This document shows, piece by piece, positions 53,005-62,935 of a DNA stretch of 64,000 nucleotides; position 1 is the stretch's first letter; the number at the start of each line of letters is the position of its first letter. A program made the translations under genes and the position numbers. The notes beneath the pieces are model-generated. The model did not search any database. It was given only the letters and a program-made list of their open reading frames with translations, and was not told where the DNA came from. The DNA is from Desulfogranum marinum (GTDB lineage: Bacteria > Desulfobacterota > Desulfobulbia > Desulfobulbales > Desulfobulbaceae). The stretch spans positions 124,001 to 188,000 of the forward strand of contig NZ_JAFFQD010000002.1 in assembly GCF_016918565.1 (NCBI RefSeq), given 5' to 3'.

Positions 53005-54972
53005 ATGAATTTCCTATCGAAAACACCACCGTCCGAACAATTTGAGCTTTCACCCATCAAGGCTATGGAGCTTGCGGCTTCCCGTGTGCCTGATATGGTT
53101 TCCCTGGCACAGGGGATACCGAGTTTTCGTACTCCTGAACGGGTTATCGGTTTTGCCCAGGAAAAGATCGCCGCCGGCCTTTGCGATAAGTATTCCCTTA
53201 CTACCGGTCTCACCGAGTTACGGGAGGAGATCGCGTTGTCCCTGGAGACAGAAGGGTTGTCGTATGATCCGGAGCGGGAGATTTTGGTCACAGCAGGTTC
53301 CATCGAGGGGATTACCGCTACCATGCTTGCCTTTACCTCGCCCGGTGACGAGGTGCTGCTGCCAAGTCCTTCGTATGCCTCTTACCTGGGTGCCATATCC
53401 ATTGCCGGTTGTGTGCCTCGCTATGTGGAGTTGGATGAGGAGAATAATTTTGATTTTCAGGTAGAGAAGATTAAGCAGGGGATAACCAAAAAAACAAAGT
53501 TGCTCCTTTACTGCAGCCCTAACAACCCAACAGGGACATTATTTTCCCAGGAAAAGACCAGGGAGTTGGTGGAGATTTGCAGGCAGCATAATCTGACCAT
53601 CCTCATTGATGAGGTGTATAAAGATTTCTACTATGTAGATGAACCACATTTCTCCGCCACCCAGATTCCCGAAGCCAGGGGGATGATTGTCCGCGCCTGT
53701 TCTTTCTCCAAGGCCTATGCCATGACTGGGTGGCGGGTAGGTTTTGTTCATGCCGATAAAGACAGGATCAGCCGTATTGTTAAATTTCATGATGCCATGG
53801 TTACCTGTGCTCCTGTACCGGCACAGTATGCTGCCATTGGTGCTTTACGCTATGGGGCTGAATTTTTAGAAGAGTTCCGGGTGGAGTTCAAGAAAAGGCG
53901 CAACTATTGTATTTCCAGGCTGGATGAACTCTCCCAGGTGATGGACTATCAATTGCCCAAAGCGACCTATTTTGTTTTTCCCCGCATAAAGGATATTGTG
54001 GAATATGCTGGAGACAGCCACCGGCTTGCCTATGATATCCTGGATAAAGTAAAAGTGGCCACTGTGCCGGGAGTGGCTTTTGGCCCTTCAGGCGAATCCC
54101 ACCTCCGTATTAATTTCGGACGGGAGATGTCGGATTTGGAGGAGGGCTTTGACAGATTGGAGCAGTATTTTTTCCATCGTCAGCCCAGGCAGCGGCCACG
54201 CAAAGTAGTTGCTGAGCAGGCAAGGGTAATTACGCCGCTGCCAGGCAAGGCTGGGACCAGTCCTTCTTGGTCCGGAAAAGGAGCGCGGCTGATGCTCGCC
54301 CATGCCAGTCGCCGGTATCTCAAGCGTAACCCGGCGCTGGTGATCGGCATTACCGGCATCAAGGGCAAGACCACGATTAAGCGAACGCTGGTTGAACTCC
54401 TTGGTATCTGCCATCACACCAGAGGGGCTCAACTCTCGTACAATACCGAAGTAGGGTTGCCGCTTTCTATCCTGGGCTTGAAAAACCCAAAGACGGTATC
54501 TGAAAAAATAGGTTTTCCCCTGTTGCTGACAAAGCAAGCCTTATGGGGGTGGGAGACCGCAGAGGTCCTTATTTTGGAATACGGGATTCGCTCACTCAAA
54601 GATGCCGAAATACTACTTAATATTGCCGTACCGGACTGGCTCATTATCAGCGGGGTAGAGGCTGATCCGCATCTTGATTATAAGGCGATTTGTAAGGGGA
54701 TAAAGTATATCGCTGCCTCTCTGGAACCGGAAAAATTGCTCTGCATCGGCGATGATCCTTTTGTGAGCAGCATGGAGCCGGTGCAGCAATCACCGCATGT
54801 GCTTCACGATAACCAGTTGGCTGACGGCCAGCTTTCTACCTCGAAAAATAACTATGCTTGTGGCCGAGAAATTGTGGGCACCAATGCTGCCAGAGCGTTG
54901 ATTGCAGCAGTGACCATGGCTGAATTACTCTCTACACCTGCAGAGAGTATCCGGAGCTTTCTTCAAGGCTGA
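53005..54972 (+). CDS. fusion of class I/II PLP aminotransferase and Mur-ligase-like ATPase domain
   Basis: 655 residues in one uninterrupted frame. Residues about 1-390 are a complete fold-type I aminotransferase (VSLAQGIPSF, YSPNNPTGTLF-like CSPNNPTGT, the PLP-Lys region RACSFSKAYAMTGWRVGF with Lys in SFSKA, and LRINFGREM). After a linker rich in Arg/Pro (about 395-430), residues about 440-655 are a Mur-ligase central domain: the P-loop IGITGIKGKTTIKRTLVELL, then TEVGLPLSILGL, VLILEYGIRSLKDAEILL and DWLIISGVEADPHLDYK. The third (substrate) Mur domain is missing. The combination suggests an amino acid made or altered by the aminotransferase and ligated by the ATP-grasping half. I know of no described enzyme of this layout. 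Confidence 0.8.
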   Translation: MNFLSKTPPSEQFELSPIKAMELAASRVPDMVSLAQGIPSFRTPERVIGFAQEKIAAGLCDKYSLTTGLTELREEIALSLETEGLSYDPEREILVTAGSIEGITATMLAFTSPGDEVLLPSPSYASYLGAISIAGCVPRYVELDEENNFDFQVEKIKQGITKKTKLLLYCSPNNPTGTLFSQEKTRELVEICRQHNLTILIDEVYKDFYYVDEPHFSATQIPEARGMIVRACSFSKAYAMTGWRVGFVHADKDRISRIVKFHDAMVTCAPVPAQYAAIGALRYGAEFLEEFRVEFKKRRNYCISRLDELSQVMDYQLPKATYFVFPRIKDIVEYAGDSHRLAYDILDKVKVATVPGVAFGPSGESHLRINFGREMSDLEEGFDRLEQYFFHRQPRQRPRKVVAEQARVITPLPGKAGTSPSWSGKGARLMLAHASRRYLKRNPALVIGITGIKGKTTIKRTLVELLGICHHTRGAQLSYNTEVGLPLSILGLKNPKTVSEKIGFPLLLTKQALWGWETAEVLILEYGIRSLKDAEILLNIAVPDWLIISGVEADPHLDYKAICKGIKYIAASLEPEKLLCIGDDPFVSSMEPVQQSPHVLHDNQLADGQLSTSKNNYACGREIVGTNAARALIAAVTMAELLSTPAESIRSFLQG

Positions 54973-54980
54973 GCAGAGCG

Positions 54981-55001
54981 GGCACCTTTTTTTAAGGTGC
55001 C
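54981..55001. terminator. small hairpin between convergent genes
   Basis: GGCACCTT, a T-only loop, AAGGTGCC, eight bases after the fusion gene stop. No trailing T-run; the gene on the other strand ends 40 bp away. Confidence 0.45.
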
Positions 55002-55041
55002 TGTCCATGCCATTTTTCTAGTTGTTACGATACGATTGAGA

Positions 55042-55527
55042 TTAGAGAAAACGATTATCCGAGCGTCTGGCGGCAACCGTTTCTTCGTCTGCTTTCATCC
55101 ATCCGGATGTACTTTGTTCTACTGAATCAAAATTATGGATGTAGGGTTTGAGGTCCAGCAAAGGGGTTTGGTCGACCGTATCAATGCCGGTGACATGGAG
55201 GATATTGTCGTCGATGCTGGTTAGTTGGACAATGGAGATACCAATGTGATTAGGACGCAACGGGGAACGAGTCGAAAAGACGCCGCGAGGAACCGTATCC
55301 ATAAAGGGCGTGACGGTCAATTCGGTACGCTGGGCCAGATGAAATTGGTAGAGTAAGTAGAGGTGACTGAAGCCTTCCAGGTCTTTTAGGCCTTCGGAAA
55401 ACTGTGGATAAACCTCTATCTTCCCTCGTATTTGAGCCGCTCCCTTTGGTTGGATAGGGGCGTTTTTCGGTGAGTCGATGGGGGTGTGAATAATGCCGAT
55501 GGGAGCAATGGTGTTTATGGTGTCCAT
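55042..55527 (-). CDS. trmO: TrmO/TsaA (YaeB) tRNA adenine-N6 methyltransferase family
   Basis: About 161 residues from the ATG at 55527; the frame extends to 55593 over the end of the LysE gene, with no better start. Family marks: GIIHTPIDSPKNAPIQP, GLKDLEGFSHLYLLYQFH, TPFMDTVPRGVFSTRSPLRPNHIGISIVQL, and the TPLLDLKPYI motif. In Escherichia coli TrmO uses SAM to methylate t6A37 of tRNA. The length matches the N-terminal beta-barrel domain alone, the short form of this family. Overlapping or close to LysE. Confidence 0.9.
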   Translation of the reverse strand: MDTINTIAPIGIIHTPIDSPKNAPIQPKGAAQIRGKIEVYPQFSEGLKDLEGFSHLYLLYQFHLAQRTELTVTPFMDTVPRGVFSTRSPLRPNHIGISIVQLTSIDDNILHVTGIDTVDQTPLLDLKPYIHNFDSVEQSTSGWMKADEETVAARRSDNRFL

Positions 55528-55561
55528 AGGTAGCGGAAATGGTTGGAGTTCTAAGGGGTAA

Positions 55562-56197
55562 CTAGTTTTTGGATAGTGCCAGCTGTACACCAAATCCTAT
55601 GAAAACCAATCCTGTAATTTTCTGGAGGCCCAGTTGCACCGCGTTGTTCTTTCGCAAGTAGCCGGTGGTTCGGGCGGCACTGCAGGCAAGAAAGCAGCAC
55701 CAGAGTGTTCCTGTGGTTACAAAGGTTGCACCCAGGATAAGAAAGGGCAGCGGGCCGTACGGAGAGTCAGAGTTGATAAACTGAGGCAGGAAAGCCAGGA
55801 AAAACAGGGCAACTTTGGGGTTGAGCAGGTTGGTAAGGATTCCCTGACAATAAATTTTTCGTAGCGAATTGTGTGGGTGAGCAGCTTCTTTATCTTGAGG
55901 GGTAACAGCAGGCGGTGCCTTGAGCAGCACGCAACCCAGGTAGGCCAGGTAGAAGGCACCGGCAAGCTTGACCGTAAAAAACAGGGTTGCCGAGGTGGTA
56001 AGGATGACCGAAAGCCCCAGGGCTGCAAAAAGAGTATGGCAGACTGCGCCGCTGCAGACACCCAGCGCTGAGACAACACCAGCTTTTGTGCCCTGGCTGA
56101 TGCTGCGGCTTATAATGTAAAAAGTATCGGTTCCAGGGGCGATGTTAAGCAGGACCCCGGCCATTATAAATCCGGGGTAATTATTGATTCCAAACAC
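55562..56197 (-). CDS. LysE/RhtB family amino acid exporter
   Basis: 211 residues with a GTG start at 56197 and AAAGG upstream. Six membrane helices and the family N-terminal motif NIAPGTDTFYIISRSISQGTKAGVVSALG, then KLAGAFYLAYLGCVLL and GILTNLLNPKVALFFLAFLPQFI. Exports amino acids or their lactones. It precedes trmO on the same strand. Confidence 0.92.
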   Translation of the reverse strand: MFGINNYPGFIMAGVLLNIAPGTDTFYIISRSISQGTKAGVVSALGVCSGAVCHTLFAALGLSVILTTSATLFFTVKLAGAFYLAYLGCVLLKAPPAVTPQDKEAAHPHNSLRKIYCQGILTNLLNPKVALFFLAFLPQFINSDSPYGPLPFLILGATFVTTGTLWCCFLACSAARTTGYLRKNNAVQLGLQKITGLVFIGFGVQLALSKN

Positions 56198-56223
56198 AAT
56201 GTTGCCTTTAATATAAGCTGGTT

Positions 56224-59200
56224 TCAGATAGTTTTCGATTTAACCATATAGTAGAGCACCGGTACCGCCATCCGACTGATCAGCAGTGAGGCTATTTCGC
56301 CGAACATGAGCGAGATGGCAAGTCCCTGGAAGATCGGATCTGCCAGGATAACAGAGGCACCGACAACAACTGCCAGCGCGGTGAGCAGCATGGGGCGGAA
56401 CCGGATCGCTCCTGCTTCCACCACGGCTTCAGCCAGGGGGAGCCCATGGCTGATACGCAGCTCAATAAAATCGACCAGGATAATCGAGTTACGGACTACG
56501 ATTCCTGCCCCTGCCATGAACCCGATCATAGAGGTGGCTGTAAAAAACGCATCAAATCCCCAGTGGGCAGGCAGGATGCCGATAAGTGAGAACGGGATAG
56601 CAGCCATCACCACCAGCGGCGTAATATAGTCCTTGAACCAGCCGACCATGAGCATGTAGATAAGCACCATTACCACGCAAAAAGCAAGGCCCAAATCACG
56701 GAACACCTCCAGGGTGATATGCCATTCACCGTCCCACTTGATGGCTGGTTCGGTTTCCAGAAAAGGCTGCTTGAGGTTATAAAGCCGGACATTGCCGTCA
56801 AGACCGCCAAAGTCTTGTGCCTGTAACTCTTTAAGTCGGTTGTTCATTTTTAAAATAGGGTAGACCGGGCTTTCTGCAGCCCCGGCCACATCACCGGTTA
56901 CATAAATGACCGGGCGCAGGTTTTTTCGGTAAATCGGCTGATCAACCGGCGCCTTGCCGACGCTCACCAATTCTCGAAGAGGGATAAGCGGCGCGCTGGG
57001 ATTGGTTGCCGATCGGATGGCGATGTTTAATAGGGTGTCGATTCTTGCCCGTTGTGACTTCGGCAACTGGAGGATTATGTTGATTTCTTCCTTGTCGCGG
57101 GGTTGGTGAAAGAGGTCCACAGATGTTCCTTTAAGTCCAATCTGTACCGCATGGGTGATATCAGCCTCAGAAATACCATGCAGTGCCGCTTTTTCCTTAT
57201 CCACCGTGAGGATGGTTTTTTCCCGCTCCTTTTCCCGGTACCAGTCAATATCCACCACACCGTCTGTGGATGCGAAAATACCTTTGACCTCGGCTGCCAA
57301 CTGTTGCCTGTCGTGTGCTGTCGGTCCGTATATTTCAGCCACCAGCGTCTGTAAAACGGGCGGGCCGGGCGGTACTTCAGCCACGGCAACAGCTGCATCA
57401 TATTTTGCAGCAATAGCGGCAATGGCTGGGCGAATCCGTTTGGCAATATCATGACTCTGGAGATCGCGGTCATGTTTGGGGAGCAGGTTGACTTGAATGT
57501 CGGCTACGGCAGGGCCGGAGCGCATGAAATAGTGGCGGACCAATCCGTTAAAGTTATAAGGGGAAGCCGTTCCTGTATATATCTGATAGTTCACTACTTC
57601 CGGTTCTCTGCCGATAACTTCGGCCATTTCCATTGCTGCCCTGGCTGTCTGTTCCAGGGTACCGCCTTCCGGCATGTCGAGGATAATCTGGAACTCGGAT
57701 TTGTTGTCAAAGGGGAGCATCTTGACCTTGACCATGCCCACATAGACCATGGCAAACGAGCCACCCAGCAGGCTGAGAATGGATACAAAAAAGACCATCC
57801 TCCACAGTGTGCTTGCAAGCAACGGATCCATGATTCGGTGATAGAGCCGGGTGAAAAAATCGTCGGGCGCATGGTCGGGGTCGTTGTCAGCCCCTTCTTT
57901 GGTAGCCTTGTGGCGTTTGAGTACGCGGATGGATGCCCAAGGGGTTACTGTAAAAGCGATAAGCAGTGAAAAGATCATTGCTGCTGAGGCGCCGACGGGG
58001 ATAGGTCGCATGTAGGGCCCCATCAGGCCGCCGACAAAGGCCATGGGGAGAATAGCGGCAATCACCGCCCAGGTAGCAAGAATAGTGGGATTGCCGACTT
58101 CAATCACTGCGGCAATGGCAATATCCTTGAAAAAGAGATTTTTGCTTTCCGGCAGGCGCATATGGCGAACAATGTTTTCCACCACCACAATCGCATCGTC
58201 AACCAAAATACCAATGGAAAAAATAAGGGCAAAAAGGGTTATCCGGTTCAGGGTATACCCATAGAGATAGAACAGGAGCAAGGTGAGGGAAAGCGTTGAC
58301 GGGATGGCAAGCATAACGATAATGGATTCGCGCCAGCCAAGGAAAAAGAGAATGAGTACGGCAACTCCGAATACGGCAATACCCATATGGAGTAGCAGTT
58401 CATTGGATTTTTCTGCAGCGGTTTCTCCGTAATCACGGGTGACCGTGACGCTGATGTCCTCCGGAATGACGCTGCCTTTGAGGCTTTCCACTTTTTCCAG
58501 CACGGTCTCTACCACGTGGACAGCATTTGCTCCCGGGCGCTTGGCAACCGACAGTGTGACTGCCGCCTCTGGTTCACCCTGATTCTTACTGCCGAAAAGA
58601 ACATAGGACGTAGGCTCTTCCGGGCCGTCGATGATCTGGGCTACTTCATCCAGGTAGACCGGCTTACCACCATGGACACCGATCACGATTCTGCCGATGG
58701 TTTTTACAGAATCAAGAAAAGTGCCGGTTTGGAGCAGCATTTCATTGTTCATCGATTGCAGGGTGCCGGAGTAGGACTGTCGATTGGCCTGTTGCAGGTG
58801 AGCGATAAGCTGCTGGGGGGTGATATTGCGGGCGGCAAGCAGCAGCGGATCAAAAAGAACCCGTACCTGTCTGCGTGTTCCTCCAATAAGGGTGGTTTCA
58901 GCTACTTCAAAGATATTTTTAATGGTGTCGTCCACTTCTGCTGCTAATCTGCGCAGGGTGTAGTGGTCGTAGGTGCTCGAATGAAAAGTGAGCGCCAGGA
59001 CCGGCACATCATCAATGGTATGTGGTTTAATCAGTGGTTGGGAAACGCCGTGGGGGATGCGGTCGAAATTGGTCTGCAGCTTTTGGTTGAGGCGGACGAT
59101 CGAATCCTCGAGGTTTTCACCCACATAAAAACGGGCGACCAGCAGGGATTGGCCCGGCATGGAGGTCGAATAGATATACTCCACTCCGGGAAGCTCATAG

Positions 59201-59445
59201 AGCAGTTTTTCCATGGGGATGGAAAGTCGTTGCTCCACCTCCTTGGCACTTGCTCCCGGCATGGAGACCATGACATCGATCATGGGTACTTTGATCTGTG
59301 GTTCTTCCTCTCTGGGGAGAAAGGTAAGGGCAAGCATGCCAAGTAAGAGGGAGGCACCGATGCCGATGACCGTCAACTTGGAGTTGATAAAGGCTGCTGC
59401 AAGGCGACCGGCAAAGCCTGGGTCTTGGGTGTGTTCAGCATTCAT
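56224..59445 (-). CDS. RND efflux transporter (HAE/AcrB-like)
   Basis: 1073 residues. Twelve membrane helices in two halves separated by large periplasmic loops. N-terminal [19 protein letters not shown] (the short first-loop form of the metal/other RND branch), [17 protein letters not shown] (motif A) and [34 protein letters not shown] in the second half. It is driven by the proton gradient. Its ATG overlaps the adaptor gene stop by 4 bp. Substrate unknown. Confidence 0.94.
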   Translation of the reverse strand: MNAEHTQDPGFAGRLAAAFINSKLTVIGIGASLLLGMLALTFLPREEEPQIKVPMIDVMVSMPGASAKEVEQRLSIPMEKLLYELPGVEYIYSTSMPGQSLLVARFYVGENLEDSIVRLNQKLQTNFDRIPHGVSQPLIKPHTIDDVPVLALTFHSSTYDHYTLRRLAAEVDDTIKNIFEVAETTLIGGTRRQVRVLFDPLLLAARNITPQQLIAHLQQANRQSYSGTLQSMNNEMLLQTGTFLDSVKTIGRIVIGVHGGKPVYLDEVAQIIDGPEEPTSYVLFGSKNQGEPEAAVTLSVAKRPGANAVHVVETVLEKVESLKGSVIPEDISVTVTRDYGETAAEKSNELLLHMGIAVFGVAVLILFFLGWRESIIVMLAIPSTLSLTLLLFYLYGYTLNRITLFALIFSIGILVDDAIVVVENIVRHMRLPESKNLFFKDIAIAAVIEVGNPTILATWAVIAAILPMAFVGGLMGPYMRPIPVGASAAMIFSLLIAFTVTPWASIRVLKRHKATKEGADNDPDHAPDDFFTRLYHRIMDPLLASTLWRMVFFVSILSLLGGSFAMVYVGMVKVKMLPFDNKSEFQIILDMPEGGTLEQTARAAMEMAEVIGREPEVVNYQIYTGTASPYNFNGLVRHYFMRSGPAVADIQVNLLPKHDRDLQSHDIAKRIRPAIAAIAAKYDAAVAVAEVPPGPPVLQTLVAEIYGPTAHDRQQLAAEVKGIFASTDGVVDIDWYREKEREKTILTVDKEKAALHGISEADITHAVQIGLKGTSVDLFHQPRDKEEINIILQLPKSQRARIDTLLNIAIRSATNPSAPLIPLRELVSVGKAPVDQPIYRKNLRPVIYVTGDVAGAAESPVYPILKMNNRLKELQAQDFGGLDGNVRLYNLKQPFLETEPAIKWDGEWHITLEVFRDLGLAFCVVMVLIYMLMVGWFKDYITPLVVMAAIPFSLIGILPAHWGFDAFFTATSMIGFMAGAGIVVRNSIILVDFIELRISHGLPLAEAVVEAGAIRFRPMLLTALAVVVGASVILADPIFQGLAISLMFGEIASLLISRMAVPVLYYMVKSKTI

Positions 59446-60461
59446 GGGCGTATCTGCAGGGGCTGACCGTTGATGAGAAGAGTATTGTTGCTGGTAATGA
59501 CCTGTTCTTCCGGCTCAAGGCCACTGAGTATTTCAACCATACCGTCATGATGCATACCTGTACGGACAAGTCGCAACCTGGCGCTCGTATTTTCCACGAC
59601 AAAGACCCGGTCAAGCTGGCCCTTGGGAACAACTGCTGATTGTGGAACAAAGAGGCTTTGCCGTTCTTTGCCGGGCAGCATGACCCTTGCAAATTGACCG
59701 GTACGCAGGTTGCTATTGGGCTTGAGGTCAATGGTGACGGGTGCTGTTCTGGAGGCAGGGTCTGCTGAGGGAGCAACCTCGGCAACGACCCCTTCAGTAA
59801 GAATACCTGCTGAAGGGACGGTGAGTTGTAACTTGGCGCCCGGCTTAATACTGAGTACCAGGCTTTCCGGGACTGCTGTAACCACCTGCAGGTTTTGATC
59901 GTTTTCGATGTGGAGCAAAGTGGCACCGGGTGTTGCAAGATCGCCGGGATGAGCCGCCTTTCTTGTGACCACGCCATCAAAGGGTGCGCTGATGGTAGTG
60001 TAGCCGAGCATGGTTTGCACTTCTTGGTAACCAGCCCGGGCAACATTATACATGTCCTGCATGGATTTGACGGTTTCTGCAGTGGTGGCATGCTTTTTCA
60101 GTAAGTTTTGTTCCCGATCCAGGTTGCGTTCAGCCTGTTTAAGCTGAGCTTCAGACCGGCGCAACTGCGCTGTGATTTCTTCGGCGCTGATTTTGACCAG
60201 CAGGTCTCCTTTTTGAACGCGCGAACCAAGCACAACCGGCACGTCTGTGATCGTCCCGGTCACCTTGGCCGCAATTGCCGCTCGTTCGACGGCCTGGATA
60301 GTACCGACCACCTCGATAAGGGCGGGAATATTTCGTTTTGCGGCATATGCTGTTGTTACTGTTACAGGGTCTGTCATTTGCTTCTCTTCCGCAACTGCGG
60401 AGAAGGAGAGGCTTTGCAATGCCAGTAAACACACTAAGGGGAAAAAATATGCTGTCTTCAT
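59442..60461 (-). CDS. RND periplasmic adaptor (membrane fusion protein)
   Basis: About 339 residues from the ATG at 60461; a TTG at 60479 is in frame. Signal peptide [21 protein letters not shown]. Lipoyl-like barrel halves [14 protein letters not shown] and [20 protein letters not shown] flank a helical hairpin ([22 protein letters not shown]). Beta-barrel and membrane-proximal regions follow. It links the RND pump to the TolC-like channel. Confidence 0.93.
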   Translation of the reverse strand: MKTAYFFPLVCLLALQSLSFSAVAEEKQMTDPVTVTTAYAAKRNIPALIEVVGTIQAVERAAIAAKVTGTITDVPVVLGSRVQKGDLLVKISAEEITAQLRRSEAQLKQAERNLDREQNLLKKHATTAETVKSMQDMYNVARAGYQEVQTMLGYTTISAPFDGVVTRKAAHPGDLATPGATLLHIENDQNLQVVTAVPESLVLSIKPGAKLQLTVPSAGILTEGVVAEVAPSADPASRTAPVTIDLKPNSNLRTGQFARVMLPGKERQSLFVPQSAVVPKGQLDRVFVVENTSARLRLVRTGMHHDGMVEILSGLEPEEQVITSNNTLLINGQPLQIRP

Positions 60462-60497
60462 AGTTGTTGCTCTACTCAAAAGAGTACTGGTTAACGG

Positions 60498-61832
60498 CTA
60501 TTTCGGATATTGCATCAGTCCTGCCGCACGACGCAAGTCCGCCACAGCAATACGTTGTTCGGCATTAGCCACAGCGTTACGAACCTTGGCGTCGGTTAGT
60601 CTGTTTTCCGTATCTATAAGCTCGGAGGAAAGCAGCAGCCCCTCTTTAAAGCGCTCTCTGGACAGACGAGCACTTTCTATGGCTGAATCAACCATCTGCG
60701 AGGTGACTTGGATTCTTTTTTCGGCCTGTTCTAATCCGAGTAGTGCTTGTTCAATCTCCAGATTATAGGCCAGTTCCATTTGATTGAGTTGCTTTTTTGC
60801 TTCGGCAAGTTGCGCTTTGGCTCGCTCAACTTCGGCACTTGTCTGGTGGCCGTTAAACAGAGACATGTTTACTCGCACCCCGGCAAGCCATGAATTACCT
60901 GATCCTTCGTCCAGCTCATATCCTTTATCTATCTGATAGGAACCAAAAGCATCTGCTGTTGGATAGTACCCAGCCCTTGATTTGCGGACCCCGTCCTCAA
61001 AGGAGGCTACAATGGCCTTCATGGCATTAATTTCCGGTCTTTGATGGAAGTCTGGGGTTCCCGGCACCTGTTGGAAAGTACTTCCAGCAAGATCGACCTC
61101 CGGTTCACCAGTGGTCAGGCCAAGCAGATTGAGAAAACCGCGTCTGGCCAGGGCCAGGCCATGTTGGGTTTGGATAAGATTTTCGCGGGCAAGTGAATGC
61201 TGGACCTGCAGGTTGAGAAGTTCTTCCTTGAGCAGGTCGCCTTCATCAAAGCGTGCCTGGGCAACTTTAAGGGAGGCTGCAAGAGAAGCTACCGCAGATT
61301 CTCTTGCCTGCACGGTTTCTTCTGCCTGGACAATAGTAAAAAAGGCGCGGACAACGGTGTAACCAAGTTGAGAGTGGAGCGATTGCTGCTGGAGTTCCGC
61401 TGCCTGCTGCCTGTGATGAGCCATATCAAGCCCGGCTTGATCACTGCCTCCATTGTAGAATCGATACGCGAGGAGCGCTTTTAACTGGAGATTGTCGGTT
61501 AAGCCTGGCTGGTTGAAATCAATGGAATTGGAGAAAACGCCCTGGTTGAGAATGTTGCCAAAGGAATACATCGGATTGTTGGTCCTGGCATACTCTCCCG
61601 CCACACTCAGTTGCGGATAGAAGGCGGCTTTGGCGCGTCTTATGTCTGCCTCGGCAGATTCGATGCGGTGCTGAGCTGCCTGTGCATTGGGACTGTTTTC
61701 GATGGCATAACGAACTGCTTCCTGGGTGGTCCAGCGAGTTGGTTGTGTTGTTTGGGCTTGGGCCGGAGGCTTCCACAGAGAGAGCAGGAGCAGGGAACAA
61801 AGCGCAATCAGTGATAACCGCTTGTCAAACAT
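60498..61832 (-). CDS. TolC-family outer-membrane efflux channel
   Basis: About 444 residues from the ATG at 61832 (GAGG upstream; frame open to 61877). Signal peptide LSLIALCSLLLLSLWKPPAQA. Two OEP repeats with long coiled helices (QHRIESAEADIRRAKAAFYP, ERAKAQLAEAKKQLNQMELAYNLEIEQALLGL). First gene of the three-gene efflux operon, 36 bp before the adaptor. Confidence 0.93.
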   Translation of the reverse strand: MFDKRLSLIALCSLLLLSLWKPPAQAQTTQPTRWTTQEAVRYAIENSPNAQAAQHRIESAEADIRRAKAAFYPQLSVAGEYARTNNPMYSFGNILNQGVFSNSIDFNQPGLTDNLQLKALLAYRFYNGGSDQAGLDMAHHRQQAAELQQQSLHSQLGYTVVRAFFTIVQAEETVQARESAVASLAASLKVAQARFDEGDLLKEELLNLQVQHSLARENLIQTQHGLALARRGFLNLLGLTTGEPEVDLAGSTFQQVPGTPDFHQRPEINAMKAIVASFEDGVRKSRAGYYPTADAFGSYQIDKGYELDEGSGNSWLAGVRVNMSLFNGHQTSAEVERAKAQLAEAKKQLNQMELAYNLEIEQALLGLEQAEKRIQVTSQMVDSAIESARLSRERFKEGLLLSSELIDTENRLTDAKVRNAVANAEQRIAVADLRRAAGLMQYPK

Positions 61833-62206
61833 GATACCTCGCATATGTTGAAAGAGGGATGAACAGCAATATTCCATCGTGTTGTCGGAGATGGATTACC
61901 ACCTGGATGCACCCGCAGGTTAAACAGAGCCTGAACATATTAACTAGCAAAATGATAGCGAAGTATAAGGAACAGTGCCGGGAAAGTCCAATAAATTGTC
62001 TGTGATTTTAGGCAGGTGTCACAGTGTGGGTGTTGTCGGTACTATTTATTGATGCTTTTATTGTTGTGGTGGTTGTTTGCTGCACAGGATTCGTGTTTGT
62101 ACTGCTGAATAGGCAGCAAATTTCTTGCCTTTCACTAAAAAATGCCTACAAATAATCGTGATTACATGATTCATAAGGATACTTATCAGTAACAGAAGGA
62201 GAAAGT
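61833..62206. other. divergent intergenic, 370 bp
   Basis: Promoters of the leftward efflux operon and the rightward repeat-protein gene should lie here. No regulator gene adjoins; no operator palindrome noticed. Confidence 0.4.
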
Positions 62207-62839
62207 ATGTCTATTCTATTTAATCATCGTATGTTGGTAACTGTAGTGGCTGCCGGATTGATCGCCGGAGCTGGAGTCGTCGGTGCAACCGAGCAGCAAC
62301 CCGAGCCCGGGAAATGGACAGAAGCTGGGCAGGAGGTGAAAGAAGCTGCTGGTGCGGTCGCTGAGGCAACCAGTGATTCAGCAGAAAAAGGATGGCAAAA
62401 GACAAAAGAGGTAAGTGCTGAAACGTGGGATAAGACCAAGGAGATGAGCGCTGAGGGCTGGGATAAGACTAAAGAGGTGAGTGCTGAGAGTTGGGATAAG
62501 ACCAAAGAAGTGAGTGCTGAGGCCTGGGAGAAAACCAAGGCTGAATCTGCCGAACTCTGGGATAAAACCAAGGAAGCAAGCGACAAGGCCTGGGATAAGA
62601 CCAAGGAAGAGTCTGCTGAAGCCTGGAAAAAGACAAAAGAGGAATCTGCCGAACTTTGGGAGAAGAGTAAAGACATGGGGGGCGAGGCTGTGGAAAGCTC
62701 ACAGGAAGCAGCCGGCGAGACTGTAGAAAAAGCTAAAGATGCGGCCGGCGAAGCTGGAGAAGCAACCCAGGACGCTGCAGCGGCGGCTATGGAAAAAGGG
62801 GAGGCCGTTATAGAAGAGGCCTCCGAACCTGCAGAATAG
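62207..62839 (+). CDS. exported LEA-like 11-residue-repeat protein
   Basis: 210 residues, AGAAGGAGA before the ATG. A signal peptide (MLVTVVAAGLIAGAGVVGA) is followed by about nine 11-residue units of the form W-D/E-K-T-K-E-x-S-A-E-x at residues about 62-160. A second Ala/Glu-rich heptad-like stretch (SQEAAGETVEKAKDAAGEAG) then leads to an acidic end. The units match group-3 LEA (LEA_4-like) 11-mers, which are disordered in water and helical when dried or near membranes. Probably periplasmic and stress-protective (inference). Closed by an intrinsic terminator. Confidence 0.8.
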   Translation: MSILFNHRMLVTVVAAGLIAGAGVVGATEQQPEPGKWTEAGQEVKEAAGAVAEATSDSAEKGWQKTKEVSAETWDKTKEMSAEGWDKTKEVSAESWDKTKEVSAEAWEKTKAESAELWDKTKEASDKAWDKTKEESAEAWKKTKEESAELWEKSKDMGGEAVESSQEAAGETVEKAKDAAGEAGEATQDAAAAAMEKGEAVIEEASEPAE

Positions 62840-62855
62840 AAAAAAATATATAGTT

Positions 62856-62889
62856 AAGCCGGTAAGCAGTATGTTTACCGGCTTTTTTT
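62856..62889 (+). terminator. intrinsic terminator of the LEA-like gene
   Basis: AAGCCGGTAA / TTACCGGCTT, 9-base loop, followed by TTTTT. On the other strand it also could terminate the beta-CASP gene. Confidence 0.85.
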
Positions 62890-62935
62890 ATGCTTTGGCT
62901 TCAGAAAAAGGCAGGAGGCGCTGCTTCAAGCACTC

